Shown: positions 17,083 through 26,196, numbered from the stretch's first letter. The stretch: 64,000 nt of DNA from Nocardia amikacinitolerans NBRC 108937 (GCF_001612615.1 NZ_BDAU01000035.1:54772-118771), one strand, 5' to 3'. The notes: a model not told the origin generated them from the letters alone. Program-made: numbers and translations.

Positions 17083-18978
17083 GTGAGTTCGATGGCGCCA
17101 CAGGACGCGACCATGTTCTGGCTGTCGGCCCGAACCCGCAACGATCTGTTCCTCCTCTACAGCTTCGCCGACGCGGGCGCGCCGACCGAGACGCTGCGCA
17201 CCGCCGTCGCGGCCCGCAGCGCGCGGATACCGGCCCTGCGGGTCCGGCTGCGCGAGACGCCCGGTGATCTCGCCTATCCGTCCTGGGTGCCATGTGAATA
17301 CTCCGCGGACCAGTTCGTCGAGCACCCGCTGCCGCGCCCGGACTGGGCCGCGGTGGAGGCCGCGCTCGGCGACCTGCTCGGCACCGGCGTCGACGCCACC
17401 GTTCACCCGTGGAAGTTGCACGTCTTCCGCGGTGTCGCGGGGGCGCCCATGCGGGCCTCGGACGACGAGCTCGCCACCGTGGTGGTGCTTCAGATGTCGC
17501 ACGCGCTGGCGGATGGGAGGCGGGCGGCGGGGATCGCGCGGGAGTTGTTTTCCGAGGGGGATGGGTACGACGGTGAGCCGAGGGCTGCGGGTGCAGCCGG
17601 TGGTGCATCGGCCGGACGCGCTGCGGATGACCGCGTTGTCGGCCGGTTGGCGGCGCGGATATCCGGGGAGTTCGCCGCCGATCGCGGGGAAGGGCACGTC
17701 GCCGAGGCGGCGGTGGATCGTGCGGAGGGGCAACCCGACGAGCCCGAAGAAGATCACGCGGCCGGGCCGTCCGCGGAGGATCACGCCGTGGGACAAGCTG
17801 CCAATCGGACGGCGGGAGAACTGATCGACCGGGCGGCCGACGAGTTCGTGACGGACGGGCAGGCGGGGCAGGCTGACGGGTCCGCGGCGGATCGCTCGAC
17901 GGCGGAAGCCGATGAGCTCGCAGTAGATCGCGGAGCGCCGCAAGCCGCCGAACAGGCGGTGAGGACCGGCCCGACAGGCTTGGCTGCCGACAAGAACCGC
18001 GCGGAACTCCGGCAGGCGTTCGGCGGGGCAGCGGTTGCGCCAGTCCGTGGACGTGGCAGTTCCGGTACCACCGATGGGGTGCGGCGGGCCGAAGTCTCAA
18101 AGATCGCCGCTGAATTCTTTGCGACCCTGCGAGGTTCGCGGATTCCGGGCGCGGTGTGGGGTGCCGCTCGGATACCCGCCGGGATGGTTCGCACGGCGGT
18201 TCGCGGATATCGCGCGTATCAGGCGCAGTCGGAGTTGGCCGCGCTGACGGAAGCGGGAAAGGTGCCGCCGCCGGGTCCCGGGTTCGCGCCGAGCGCGGTG
18301 AACAAGATTGGGGCCGAAGGTGTTATCGACCATCGGGCGCGGATGATCGTGTGCGCTGCCGAGGAGCTTCGCGTTCCCGGCTGGACGATCACCGTCGTGG
18401 TTCTGACCGCCGTGTCCGTCGCGCTCGCCGAATACCTTGCGGTGCAGGGTGAGTCGGTTTCGCGACTCGGCTCTCAAGTGCCGATGGCGCTTTCGAGTGA
18501 GTCGTTGTCCCACAACAACTATCGGAGCCTCGGCGTCGAACTGTTCATCGACGAACCGGATCTGCGTCTGCGTGCCGACCGGGTCGCCGCCGCGCTCGCC
18601 GAACGGCGGCTTCGCGCCCAGCATCCGCTGCTGTCCGCGCAGGATCGCGTCACCGCCGTAACCCCGGCCCCCATCCTGCGCCGCGACGTCGACCGCTATC
18701 CCATAGACAGCGTGCCCGACTCGATCGCGGGCCACACGGTCGTCTCCAGCGTCCACCGCGGACCCGCCGATCTCACCTTCGGCGGCGGCCCGGTCCGCTG
18801 CACCGGCGGCTTCCCCGCCCTCGGCGCGGTCATGCACCTGACCCACGGCGTGCACGGCCTCGGCGACACCGTCACCGTCTCGATCCACGCCGACGCCGCG
18901 GTCATCGATGTGGATTCATACGCCGACCTGCTCCGCACGGCGCTGTTCGAGGTGACGGCGACGCTCGCGCACCGCTGA
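17083..18978 (+). CDS. WS/DGAT-like acyltransferase with large low-complexity insert
   Basis: Related to the wax ester synthase/diacylglycerol acyltransferase family, which makes storage lipids from acyl-CoA. The opening MSSMAPQDATMFWLSARTR is family-like. The active-site motif HHxxxDG appears as SHALADG at about residues 144-150: the second (catalytic) His is kept and the first is Ser. The C-terminal DUF1298-type half runs from about residue 420 (VPGWTITVVVLTAVSVALAE) to the end with LSSESLSHNNYRSLGVELF. Between them, about residues 165-330, is an Ala/Asp/Glu/Gly/Arg-rich insert of variants on AADRAxGE, absent from normal members. A degenerate copy of the 3' end follows the stop. Activity is uncertain. 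Confidence 0.85.
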   Translation: MSSMAPQDATMFWLSARTRNDLFLLYSFADAGAPTETLRTAVAARSARIPALRVRLRETPGDLAYPSWVPCEYSADQFVEHPLPRPDWAAVEAALGDLLGTGVDATVHPWKLHVFRGVAGAPMRASDDELATVVVLQMSHALADGRRAAGIARELFSEGDGYDGEPRAAGAAGGASAGRAADDRVVGRLAARISGEFAADRGEGHVAEAAVDRAEGQPDEPEEDHAAGPSAEDHAVGQAANRTAGELIDRAADEFVTDGQAGQADGSAADRSTAEADELAVDRGAPQAAEQAVRTGPTGLAADKNRAELRQAFGGAAVAPVRGRGSSGTTDGVRRAEVSKIAAEFFATLRGSRIPGAVWGAARIPAGMVRTAVRGYRAYQAQSELAALTEAGKVPPPGPGFAPSAVNKIGAEGVIDHRARMIVCAAEELRVPGWTITVVVLTAVSVALAEYLAVQGESVSRLGSQVPMALSSESLSHNNYRSLGVELFIDEPDLRLRADRVAAALAERRLRAQHPLLSAQDRVTAVTPAPILRRDVDRYPIDSVPDSIAGHTVVSSVHRGPADLTFGGGPVRCTGGFPALGAVMHLTHGVHGLGDTVTVSIHADAAVIDVDSYADLLRTALFEVTATLAHR

Positions 18979-18989
18979 GGCGAACCTGC

Positions 18990-19171
18990 GGCCCGTCCGC
19001 TGCACCGGCCGCCTTCTGCTCCGCGCGATCGTGCGCCTCACCCGCGGCGTGCACGGCGTTGGCGACATCGTCTCGATTGGCGCCTACGCGGCGGTCGTCG
19101 ATGTGGATTCATACGCCGACCTGCTCCGCACGGCGCTGGTCGAGGTGGCAACAACGCTCGCGGACCGCTGA
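18990..19171 (+). pseudogene. Degenerate tandem duplicate of the WS/DGAT 3' end
   Basis: This stretch repeats 18787-18978, the last 190 bp of the preceding gene, including its stop codon. GATGTGGATTCATACGCCGA and the bases after it, through the CTGCTCCGCACGGCGCTG segment, are identical (18908 onward against about 19099 onward); the 5' part has drifted by substitutions and short deletions and has no start. It is a non-coding remnant. Confidence 0.85.
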
Positions 19172-19391
19172 CCAGCGAACATGTGGCTCGGTCGCGCGAG
19201 CTGATCGCGCTTGGCGCTCCTTGCCTGGTCACACACGGCTCGGCCGCCGCCGCCCGACCGGTCGTGAGCCACAGCCCAACACAAGAGGCGCGCTCGGCCC
19301 CTCCAGTTCTGAGTCCGCCACCGCCCAGCCTCGATAGCCGCCTTGCCGGGGTGGCCGCTCCATCTGCGGGCAGCTGGCGGCACCGCTGTTG
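19172..19391. other. Gene-free stretch between convergent genes
   Basis: With the pseudogene remnant this completes a 413-bp gap between the convergent WS/DGAT and SRPBCC genes. I see no ORF with family features and no strong hairpin here. Confidence 0.5.
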
Positions 19392-19841
19392 CTACTCCTC
19401 GTCGACCAACCGATCGAAGACCCGCGTGTAATACGCGACGAAGAACCGCCGCCCCATCAACCGCGCCATCGCCAACCCCACCTGGGACGACGGGCGAAGA
19501 GCGGTGTTGTCCCACACCCCGTGCACATCGCTGCCGCCGTCCTCGGCCGGCCGGATCGTCAGCTCGTGGAAACTGCCCGGCGCGAGGTAATCGCTGTCGA
19601 CCACATGCATGCGCACCGTCCCCGGCGTCGACCAGTCGTAGCTCCAGCGCGCCGAGATCTTCGGAAAGTCCTGCCCCTCCAGCACGTCCGCGGTGTGCTC
19701 ACCCACCTCGAACACCCGATACTGCCGCGCCGACAACGCAGGCCACCGCCGCGGCCGCTCCGCGGAGAAATCGGTGTACAACTCGATGACCTGCTCCGGC
19801 GAAGCCACGGTATGCAGGTCGAACTCGAACCGAGTACGCAT
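19392..19841 (-). CDS. SRPBCC (START-like) family protein
   Basis: A 149-residue protein of the helix-grip SRPBCC superfamily. Its pattern is RTRFEFDLHTVASPEQVIEL (beta-1, helix), then alternating strands with SYDWSTPGTVRMHVVDSDYL and a long C-terminal helix SSQVGLAMARLMGRRFFVAY. Such proteins bind lipids or hydrophobic ligands. No catalytic residues are recognisable. It is divergent from the YfhO-like membrane protein gene at 19985, and convergent to the WS/DGAT gene. Its particular ligand is unknown. Confidence 0.82.
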   Translation of the reverse strand: MRTRFEFDLHTVASPEQVIELYTDFSAERPRRWPALSARQYRVFEVGEHTADVLEGQDFPKISARWSYDWSTPGTVRMHVVDSDYLAPGSFHELTIRPAEDGGSDVHGVWDNTALRPSSQVGLAMARLMGRRFFVAYYTRVFDRLVDEE

Positions 19842-19984
19842 CTCCCCTCACTGACCACCGAACCTCGCAGAGCCCGAGTCTAGGCCCGCCCACCTGCCCG
19901 TAAGTTCGCTTTCCGCCCACGCGGGGCGTGCTGGGGTTCATCTTGCGTTCGGTCGGGGGCGGTTGCCTGTAGGGTCTGGGACTC

Positions 19985-22216
19985 GTGGTGGACAGTGGAA
20001 CTCTCGCTCCGCGCGAGGTGTACAAGTGGGGCTTCATCACCGGGCTCGGAGTGGTCGCGGGGTATGTCGCGGTTCTGCTGGCCAACGCTCGGCATTTCTA
20101 TACCGACGACACCGAGTCCCAGTACGCCCCGCTGTGGGTGATGATGGGCAGGCGGCTGCGCGACGGTGATTTCCCGATGCTGGTGCCGGAGCACTGGATG
20201 GCGGGCAACTACGCCATCGAAGAGGCCGGCCTGCTGAATCCGCCGCAGCTGCTCATCGATCTGATCGCGCCGTCGGTGGACAACCTCGCGCTGTACGCCA
20301 CGGTGGTCAAGCTGATCTTCGCGATCGTGCTCGGCCTCGGCGTCTATCGGATCTGCCTGGCGTACGGGTCGCGGGCGCCGTGGGCGTCTCTTGCGGGCGT
20401 CGCCATCCCGTTCAGCGGCTGGCTGCTGTTCTTCGACGAGGCCAGCTGGATGACCGCGTTCACCGGCACCGCCTGGTTGGCGCACGCGTGGGCGTCGGGC
20501 GTGCGGTACGCGCGCGGTCGCTCGGGGCCGATCCCCACCTTCGTCTTCCTGTATCTGGCCATCTCGGTGCAGTACATCTTCCCGGCGGTCGAGGCGGGAA
20601 TCATGATCGCGGCGGTGGCCGTCGGCGAACTCGTCTACCAGCGGAAGTGGCAGCCGTCGCTGCGTTTGCTCGCGGTGTCGGCCTGCGCGGCGCTTGCCGG
20701 GCTCGCGACGTACCTGCCGAGCATGCTCTCGGCCAAGGTCACCTGGCGCGGCACCGCGCAGATCAACAACGAGCAGCTGCTGACCGTGCCGTGGTCGGAG
20801 TCGTTGAACGCCAGCCTGCCGAGCACCCTGCCCGCGTTCACCAGCTGGTGGGGTTACGTGCAGCCGATGCCGGTGGTCTACATCGCGTGGTTCGTCATCC
20901 CGGCGCTGGCCTTCGTCGACTGGCGCAAAGCCCTGGATTCGGCGCGCGAACTCACCGCACCCGCGCTGTTCACGGCGATCGTGCTGATGTGGACCGCGGG
21001 CCCCGGCGCCATCGGCCCGCTGCGCTGGCCCGCCCGCGTGCTGCCGATGGTGGCGCTCGGGCTGCTGGTGCTCGTCTGCGTGCTGCTCGGCCGCTTCGCG
21101 ACGTTCGAGGACTGGCGCAGGCGCGGGCTGATCGCGGCGGGCTTGATCGGCTTGCTGTGGCTGCGTTCGGTTTCGGCCGCGCCGCAGGAGGTGGTGTGGC
21201 ACGTGGTCGCCGCCGTCGCGGTGGCGGCGCTCGGCGCGGCCGTGGTGTGGCTGGCCCGAAATCGCGGCGCCGCGGCGGCGTGCGCGCTGGTGCTCGTCTC
21301 GATCTTCCCGATCGCCTATCTCCAGGTGTGGTCGGCCCAACCGACCCCGCTCGGCTGGAACCTGCCGGAGCAGCGTTCGCAGATGAAGGCCGCCTTCCCC
21401 GATTTCCCCGGCACCACCCTGCAACTGGGCGACCGCGGCCGTATCCCGCCCGCGGAACGCGCTTTGGACGGCGCGTACGGATCGCTGGTCTTCGGCAACT
21501 ACGCCAAGGACCTGGAACTCACCTACGTCAGCGGATACACGCCGAACGGCCACTTCCAGTTCGGCGAAATGCTGTGCATGCTCTGGGACACCAGCGTCTG
21601 CCCCGACGCCTTCCGCAGGGCCTTCGCCGTCGAGCCGACCACCGGCAAGACCATCGTCGACCTGATGAAGGTGGACCGGGTCGTGCTGCACACCGCCCTG
21701 TTCCCGGACGCGCGCAACCAGCCCGCACCGCAGGGCTGGAAGTGGGTCGACTACCCCGGCCACGAGAAGTACATCGCCGTGCTCGAACGCGAGAACGGCC
21801 TGCTCTCGACGGTCGACGGCCGCATCTCCGCCACCGACGGCGTGACCGCCACCTCCCTCGCCGAATCGGACACCACCAGCCGGGTCCGGGTGAGCTCGGA
21901 GCGCGGCGGCCGGGTGGTGTTCGCGCGGCTCGGCTGGCCTGGCTACCGCGCCACCCTCGACGGCCGCGACCTCCCGGTCCAGAACGTCGCGAAAACTTTT
22001 GTCGCCGTGGACATTCCGGCGGGCACCCAGAACGCCGAACTGGAACTCGCCTGGCGGCCGCCCGGCTGGCAGATCGGCGCGGCGAGTGCGCTGGCCGGGT
22101 TGCTCGGCGTCGGCGTGCTGCACTGGCTGTATCGCCGAGGCCGCCGGGAAGACGAGCCCGACATGGCCCCGGCGGACGAGACCGGCGAGGCCGAGCTGGC
22201 GGACGCCGTCCGATGA
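19985..22216 (+). CDS. Large polytopic membrane protein, YfhO/GT-C-like
   Basis: A 743-residue protein with about twelve membrane helices and a C-terminal extracytoplasmic domain. The N-terminal loop HFYTDDTESQYAPLWVMM resembles the acidic first loop of YfhO and GT-C glycosyltransferases, which use polyprenyl-linked sugars. The remote sequence ends with a helix from WQIGAASALAGLLGVGVLHW. The start is GTG 19985. Its stop overlaps the start of a GtrA gene (ATGA), and GtrA proteins move polyprenyl-phosphate sugars across the membrane. The pair therefore looks like a small module for decorating an envelope polymer (inference). The YfhO assignment is a pattern judgement, not a proven match. Confidence 0.75.
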   Translation: MVDSGTLAPREVYKWGFITGLGVVAGYVAVLLANARHFYTDDTESQYAPLWVMMGRRLRDGDFPMLVPEHWMAGNYAIEEAGLLNPPQLLIDLIAPSVDNLALYATVVKLIFAIVLGLGVYRICLAYGSRAPWASLAGVAIPFSGWLLFFDEASWMTAFTGTAWLAHAWASGVRYARGRSGPIPTFVFLYLAISVQYIFPAVEAGIMIAAVAVGELVYQRKWQPSLRLLAVSACAALAGLATYLPSMLSAKVTWRGTAQINNEQLLTVPWSESLNASLPSTLPAFTSWWGYVQPMPVVYIAWFVIPALAFVDWRKALDSARELTAPALFTAIVLMWTAGPGAIGPLRWPARVLPMVALGLLVLVCVLLGRFATFEDWRRRGLIAAGLIGLLWLRSVSAAPQEVVWHVVAAVAVAALGAAVVWLARNRGAAAACALVLVSIFPIAYLQVWSAQPTPLGWNLPEQRSQMKAAFPDFPGTTLQLGDRGRIPPAERALDGAYGSLVFGNYAKDLELTYVSGYTPNGHFQFGEMLCMLWDTSVCPDAFRRAFAVEPTTGKTIVDLMKVDRVVLHTALFPDARNQPAPQGWKWVDYPGHEKYIAVLERENGLLSTVDGRISATDGVTATSLAESDTTSRVRVSSERGGRVVFARLGWPGYRATLDGRDLPVQNVAKTFVAVDIPAGTQNAELELAWRPPGWQIGAASALAGLLGVGVLHWLYRRGRREDEPDMAPADETGEAELADAVR

Positions 22217-22659
22217 ACACCGTCGACCAGGCCGAACTGGATCCCGGGCCGCTGCTGCGCGTCGTGCGGCGGCAGGAGATCGCGTTCGCCATGGTCGGCA
22301 TGGTGAACACCGGACTCGGCATCGCGCTGACGGTGATGTGGCTGGCGATCTTCGACGGCCGCGTCTCCGCCGCGCTCGCGCCCGCCGCCGCCTACAGCAT
22401 CAGCATCGTGATCGCGTTCGTGCTGCACCGCACCTTGGTCTTCCGGGTGCGGGGGCAGGTGCTGCGCGATTTCTTCGCGTTCGTCGCGGTGAATTCCGGT
22501 GGGCTGCTGATGAATATGGTGCTGCTGCAAGCGGCCGTCTCGCTGCTGCACCTGCCGAGCATCCCGTCGGCGGTTGTGGTGATGGCACTGGTCGCGGTCG
22601 CGAGTTTCTTCGGCCACCGCCATATTTCGTTCCGGCGCAAGGCCGCCGAGCCGGTTTGA
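22213..22659 (+). CDS. GtrA family membrane protein
   Basis: A 148-residue protein with four helices in GtrA order: QEIAFAMVGMVNTGLGIAL, then AAAYSISIVIAFVLHRTLVF with the F/HRxxVF signature, then DFFAFVAVNSGGLLMNMVL, and a last helix ending FFGHRHISFRR. GtrA proteins are thought to flip polyprenyl-phosphate-linked sugars for cell-surface glycosylation. ATG 22213 overlaps the stop of the YfhO-like gene, so they are translationally coupled and probably act together. A perfect 24-bp tandem array starts 80 bp beyond its stop. Confidence 0.92.
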   Translation: MNTVDQAELDPGPLLRVVRRQEIAFAMVGMVNTGLGIALTVMWLAIFDGRVSAALAPAAAYSISIVIAFVLHRTLVFRVRGQVLRDFFAFVAVNSGGLLMNMVLLQAAVSLLHLPSIPSAVVVMALVAVASFFGHRHISFRRKAAEPV

Positions 22660-22714
22660 TCGGTACGACGGGCTGTAGTCCTTTCGGGACGACGCGGCAG
22701 CGGGGCCGCACCGA

Positions 22715-22978
22715 GGCGCTGTAGCGGTGCGGCATGGAGGCGCTGTGGTGGTGCGGTGGCGGGGCGCTGTGGTGGTGCGGTGGCGGGGCGCTGTGGTGGT
22801 GCGGTGGCGGGGCGCTGTGGTGGTGCGGTGGCGGGGCGCTGTGGTGGTGCGGTGGCGGGGCGCTGTGGTGGTGCGGTGGCGGGGCGCTGTGGTGGTGCGG
22901 TGGCGGGGCGCTGTGGTGGTGCGGTGGCGGGGCGCTGTAGCGGCCCGGCGTCAAGGCGCTGTAGTGGTTCGGGCTGCG
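22715..22978. repeat. 24-bp tandem array, eight identical copies flanked by decayed units
   Basis: Units at 22739, 22763, 22787, 22811, 22835, 22859, 22883 and 22907 are identical for 24 bases, each beginning GGCGCTGTGGTGGTGC and ending GGTGGCGG. One decayed unit precedes them (22715-22738) and two follow (22931-22978). Identity of the inner copies shows recent expansion or slippage. Because 24 is divisible by three, all frames stay open, which explains long spurious ORFs. It occupies most of the 388-bp gap between the convergent GtrA and coiled-coil protein genes. There are no spacers, so it is not CRISPR. Confidence 0.95.
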
Positions 22979-23047
22979 GGGCATTGTGGGCGTGCGGGGC
23001 AGATGCGGAGGCCAGGCAGAACGGTTGGTGGCCCGGCCTTTTCGCGC

Positions 23048-23728
23048 CTACGCGGCCGAAGCCGGAACGCGCTCGGCGGTGGGAAGCGGTTCGATGCCGA
23101 GTTCGGCCCGTGTGGCCTTCACGACCGACAGCTCCTGCTCCACGGTGCTGGCAATCGCCTTGTGCCACAGCGTCCGGATGTCGTCGAGGTCCTCGACGGT
23201 CGCGTCGGCGTCGAGGGTCAGCGTCAGTTTCTGGATGGTGATGTTCGCGGCCGCGGTGAGCGTGCGCAGCAGGTCTTCGCAGCGGTTGGGGATGCGCGGG
23301 CTCGCGAGAATGCGCAGGCGCGTGACAGATCCGCCGCACTGCCCGATGCTTTCGTGCAGCTCGAGGCCGAACCTGTCGATCTCCCCGATGTAGGTGAAGT
23401 CCTGACTGGACAGCTGCTGCCGGACCGCGGCCGAGGTCTCCAGCAGTGCGGAGACGGCCGCGAGCACCGATTCGCGCCGCCACTTCTCGTGCTCACGCTG
23501 TTCGGCAGACTCCGTATTCCGTTGCGCCGCTTCGATCGCGGCCCTGCTGCGCTGCTCGGCCGCCGCGTTGACCGCCTCCACGTTCCGCTGCGCCGCCTCG
23601 AGCGCGATGCTGCCGCGCTCGTCGGCCGCGTCGATCGCGCGACGGTTCGTGCGATTGGTGAGGAGGACGCCGACCAGCACGACGAAGGCGACGACCAGGG
23701 AACTGAAGAGGGGAAGCCACTGAGTCAC
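23048..23728 (-). CDS. Membrane-anchored coiled-coil protein, function unknown
   Basis: A 226-residue protein. Translation from GTG 23728 gives TQWLPLFSSLVVAFVVLVGV, a single N-terminal membrane helix. An Ala/Glu/Arg-rich predicted coiled coil follows with two copies of an AAQRN-type repeat (EAAQRNVEAVN, EAAQRNTESAE) at about residues 43-75. The C-terminal two thirds are helical with ESVLAAVSALLETSAAVRQQ and a Cys pair. No family is recognised. The open frame extends upstream to 23821, but that part lacks a start signal and the hydrophobic helix is best placed at the N-terminus. The domain plan resembles small envelope or phage-like accessory proteins; nothing more can be said. Confidence 0.75.
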   Translation of the reverse strand: MTQWLPLFSSLVVAFVVLVGVLLTNRTNRRAIDAADERGSIALEAAQRNVEAVNAAAEQRSRAAIEAAQRNTESAEQREHEKWRRESVLAAVSALLETSAAVRQQLSSQDFTYIGEIDRFGLELHESIGQCGGSVTRLRILASPRIPNRCEDLLRTLTAAANITIQKLTLTLDADATVEDLDDIRTLWHKAIASTVEQELSVVKATRAELGIEPLPTAERVPASAA

Positions 23729-23908
23729 CCCGGAATCATCGCAGCCGACGCGCCTTCCCGGCGTCGGCCTCGCCGACAACGCGTTCGGATGTCGGCGCGC
23801 CCGCGATGGCGGGCGGTGCATGCGAGGTCCGCAGGGACACCAGAATTCACGGCATTGACCTCGAGCAAAGTTGAGGTCCTAACGTCGGTCGCGGACGAAA
23901 GGGACACC

Positions 23909-24718
23909 GTGACAACACTGGTAACAGGCGCGACCGGCAACACCGGCCGCCATGTCGTGCAAGAGCTCGTGCGCCGAGGCGAGCGCGTCCGCGCGCTCAC
24001 TCGCGATCCGGCCGCCGCGAAACTCCCGTCGGGCGTGGAACTGGCGACGGGCACGCACACCGCACCCGAGACCCTTGGCGCGGCGCTCGACGGAATCACC
24101 CGGTTGCACATCACCGTGACGGCCGGGCTCGCGGACGTCGGCGAGGAATTGGTCCGCCGCGCCGTCGACGCGGGCGTTCGTCGCATCACCGTCGTGTGGG
24201 GCGGCTCGGTCGGCCCCGTCGAGCAGGCCGTCGCCGACTCGGGTGTGGAGTGGACGCGCCTCGAACCGCAAGAGTTCATGTCCAACACGCTGACCTGGGT
24301 CGACTCGATCCGCGCCGAGGGCGTGGTCCGTGAACCCTACGACTTCCCGAGCGCCTTGGTGCACGAGGCCGACATCGGCGCGGTCGCCGCCACGGCGCTC
24401 GTCGAGGACGGCCACGCGGGTCAGGCCTACAACCTCACCGGGCCGGAATCGCTCACCTCGCACGAACGACTCGCGATCCTGTCCAAGGCGATCGACCGCG
24501 ACATCGCCTTCGACCGGATCTCGCACCAGCAGGCGATCGACCGGCTCCTGACCATGGGCGTCTCCCAGGCCGACGCCGATTACGTCATCGGCTGGTACGC
24601 CGCTCCACCGACCGAAGCGACCACCGTCGACGACACCGTCCCCCGCGTACTCGGCCGCCCCGCGCGCACATTCACCGACTGGGCCGCCGAACACGCTTAC
24701 CGCTTCCGCGCCTCCTGA
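23909..24718 (+). CDS. NmrA-like/SDR NAD(P)-binding protein
   Basis: A 269-residue atypical short-chain dehydrogenase of the NmrA/TMR type. It shows the NAD(P) motif LVTGATGNTGRHVVQEL (residues 4-20) and RALTRDP after beta-2, followed by a region lacking the Tyr-x-x-x-Lys catalytic pair of true SDRs. It ends with the NmrA-type C-terminal half, QAYNLTGPESLTSHERLAIL. It may act as a redox sensor or a quinone/enone reductase. GTG 23909 lies behind GAAAGGG. It stands alone between a convergent-side unknown gene and a terminator hairpin. Confidence 0.88.
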   Translation: MTTLVTGATGNTGRHVVQELVRRGERVRALTRDPAAAKLPSGVELATGTHTAPETLGAALDGITRLHITVTAGLADVGEELVRRAVDAGVRRITVVWGGSVGPVEQAVADSGVEWTRLEPQEFMSNTLTWVDSIRAEGVVREPYDFPSALVHEADIGAVAATALVEDGHAGQAYNLTGPESLTSHERLAILSKAIDRDIAFDRISHQQAIDRLLTMGVSQADADYVIGWYAAPPTEATTVDDTVPRVLGRPARTFTDWAAEHAYRFRAS

Positions 24719-24745
24719 GTCCCAACGCGGGTAAATCGGTGGGAG

Positions 24746-24785
24746 AGAAATGGCGGTTCACGAAGCGCTCACAACCGCCATTTCT
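24746..24785. terminator. Terminator after the NmrA-like gene
   Basis: AGAAATGGCGGTT (24746-24758) pairs with AACCGCCATTTCT (24773-24785), a 13-bp stem ending in an A/T-rich foot. It is 28 bp past the stop codon. Confidence 0.75.
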
Positions 24786-24989
24786 AGCCCACCAGAACCA
24801 TTCGAGCGACGGCAAGAACTCGGACATTTGCAGGCTCCGCGCGGTCGCCGCTGAATGGTGCTGTCGAGTAACGGCTTTCGCGCCGCGGTAGACGTAGTTT
24901 GGGGATGGCCCCGCGAGGCTGTCGACTACCGTAACCACTTCACCGGCGATTCGGTCGGCGAAGGTCCGTGGAATGGAGCCAACTGTTCG

Positions 24990-26009
24990 ATGAAGTTTTC
25001 CGCACTACGCAGCATGGCCGCTCCGCGGACCGCGGCGCTTGCGCTCGCCGGCGCGCTGGCGGTGGCGGTGGCCGGAGGCGACGCTTCCGCGGAGCCGCAG
25101 AAGTCCTCGGCCGTAACGTCCGTGGTCAAAGAGGGGCGCACCTGGCACCTGAAGGTCTACTCCGCCGCGATGGACACCGAAATCAGGGTCGACGTGCAGC
25201 GTCCGGCCGACGAGTCCACGCCCGCGCCGAACCTCTACATGCTCAACGGCTTGGACGCCGGTGAAGGAACCGCCAGCTGGAAGGCCGCAACGCACGCCCT
25301 GGACTGGCTGGCAGACAAGCAGGTCAACGTCATCCAGCCCATCGGAGGTCGCGGCAGTTACTACACCGACTGGAGGCAGCGGGACCCGGTGCTCGGGCTG
25401 AACAAGTGGAAGACGTTCTTCACCGAGGAACTGCCTCCGCTGCTCGACGAGACGTTGCACTCGACGGGGCTCAACGCGCTGGCCGGTCTGTCGACGTCGG
25501 GCACGTCGGTGTTGCAGCTGGCCGAGGCCAAGCCGGGGCTGTGGAAGTCGGTAGCCGCCTATAGCGGCTGCGCGCAGATCGCCGACCCGATCGGGCAGCA
25601 GTTCGTCAAATTGGCCACCGAGACCTGGGGCGGTGGCAACACCGACAACATGTACGGCCCCGCCGACAGCCCGCTGTGGGCCGAGAACGACCCCGTCGTC
25701 AATGCCGAGAAGCTGCGCGGCACGTTGCTCTACGTCTCCAGCGGGAGCGGCATCCCAGTGCTGGAGGACGTTCAGTACTACCTGAGCACCGCACCCGGCC
25801 CCATGGGCGCGGTCAACCTGAGTCTCGGCGTGATCATCGAAGCGGCCGTCAACGGCTGCACCGCCAACCTGAAGAACCGGCTCGACTCGCTCGGCATCCC
25901 GGCGACCTTCGAGTTCACCCCGGTCGGCACGCACTACTGGCCGTACTGGGAAGAGGCTTTGCACGATTCCTGGCCGCTGCTCGCCAAGGGCATGGGGCTG
26001 AACGGCTGA
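24990..26009 (+). CDS. Secreted mycolyltransferase/antigen 85-type esterase
   Basis: A 339-residue alpha/beta hydrolase of the Ag85/esterase D group, which in mycolata transfers mycolates between trehalose and the wall. The signal peptide is RTAALALAGALAVAVAGGDASA, about residues 13-34. Following features are LYMLNGLDAGEGTASW, the nucleophile Ser in LAGLSTSGTSVLQLA (about residue 171) and the catalytic His in VGTHYWPYWEEAL near the end. It matches mycolyltransferase-like esterases of Nocardia in layout, but is divergent, so mycolate as the substrate is inferred. ATG 24990 is chosen because it directly precedes the Lys-containing signal peptide. A terminator follows at 26018. Confidence 0.88.
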   Translation: MKFSALRSMAAPRTAALALAGALAVAVAGGDASAEPQKSSAVTSVVKEGRTWHLKVYSAAMDTEIRVDVQRPADESTPAPNLYMLNGLDAGEGTASWKAATHALDWLADKQVNVIQPIGGRGSYYTDWRQRDPVLGLNKWKTFFTEELPPLLDETLHSTGLNALAGLSTSGTSVLQLAEAKPGLWKSVAAYSGCAQIADPIGQQFVKLATETWGGGNTDNMYGPADSPLWAENDPVVNAEKLRGTLLYVSSGSGIPVLEDVQYYLSTAPGPMGAVNLSLGVIIEAAVNGCTANLKNRLDSLGIPATFEFTPVGTHYWPYWEEALHDSWPLLAKGMGLNG

Positions 26010-26017
26010 TGCGGACA

Positions 26018-26047
26018 CGGGAGGAGTTCGGCGACGGACTCCTCCCG
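26018..26047 (+). terminator. Terminator after the mycolyltransferase-like gene
   Basis: CGGGAGGAGT (26018-26027) and ACTCCTCCCG (26038-26047) form a perfect 10-bp stem with a 10-base loop, eight bases after the stop codon. Confidence 0.75.
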
Positions 26048-26156
26048 AGACCGCCATCCCCGTGGTGCGGGCGGCCCGACAGCGCGACGGTCGCATGCTT
26101 GGTCGCTTGCGGTGTCCCGCCTTCGGGAAACGACGGCAGGGCTGCGAATGCGAAAC

Positions 26157-26196
26157 GGCCCAGGTCGGGAACGGGAAACCGTGTCCGACCTGGGCC
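26157..26196. terminator. Terminator of the tRNA-Ser gene
   Basis: GGCCCAGGTCGG (26157-26168) pairs perfectly with CCGACCTGGGCC (26185-26196). The 12-bp stem sits five bases beyond the CCA end of the minus-strand tRNA. Confidence 0.85.

Noticed and set aside
22715..22978. Possible CRISPR array or Trp/Cys/Gly repeat protein
   Set aside because: Units are contiguous without spacers, so it is not CRISPR. Open frames result from the unit length being divisible by three and have no start signals.
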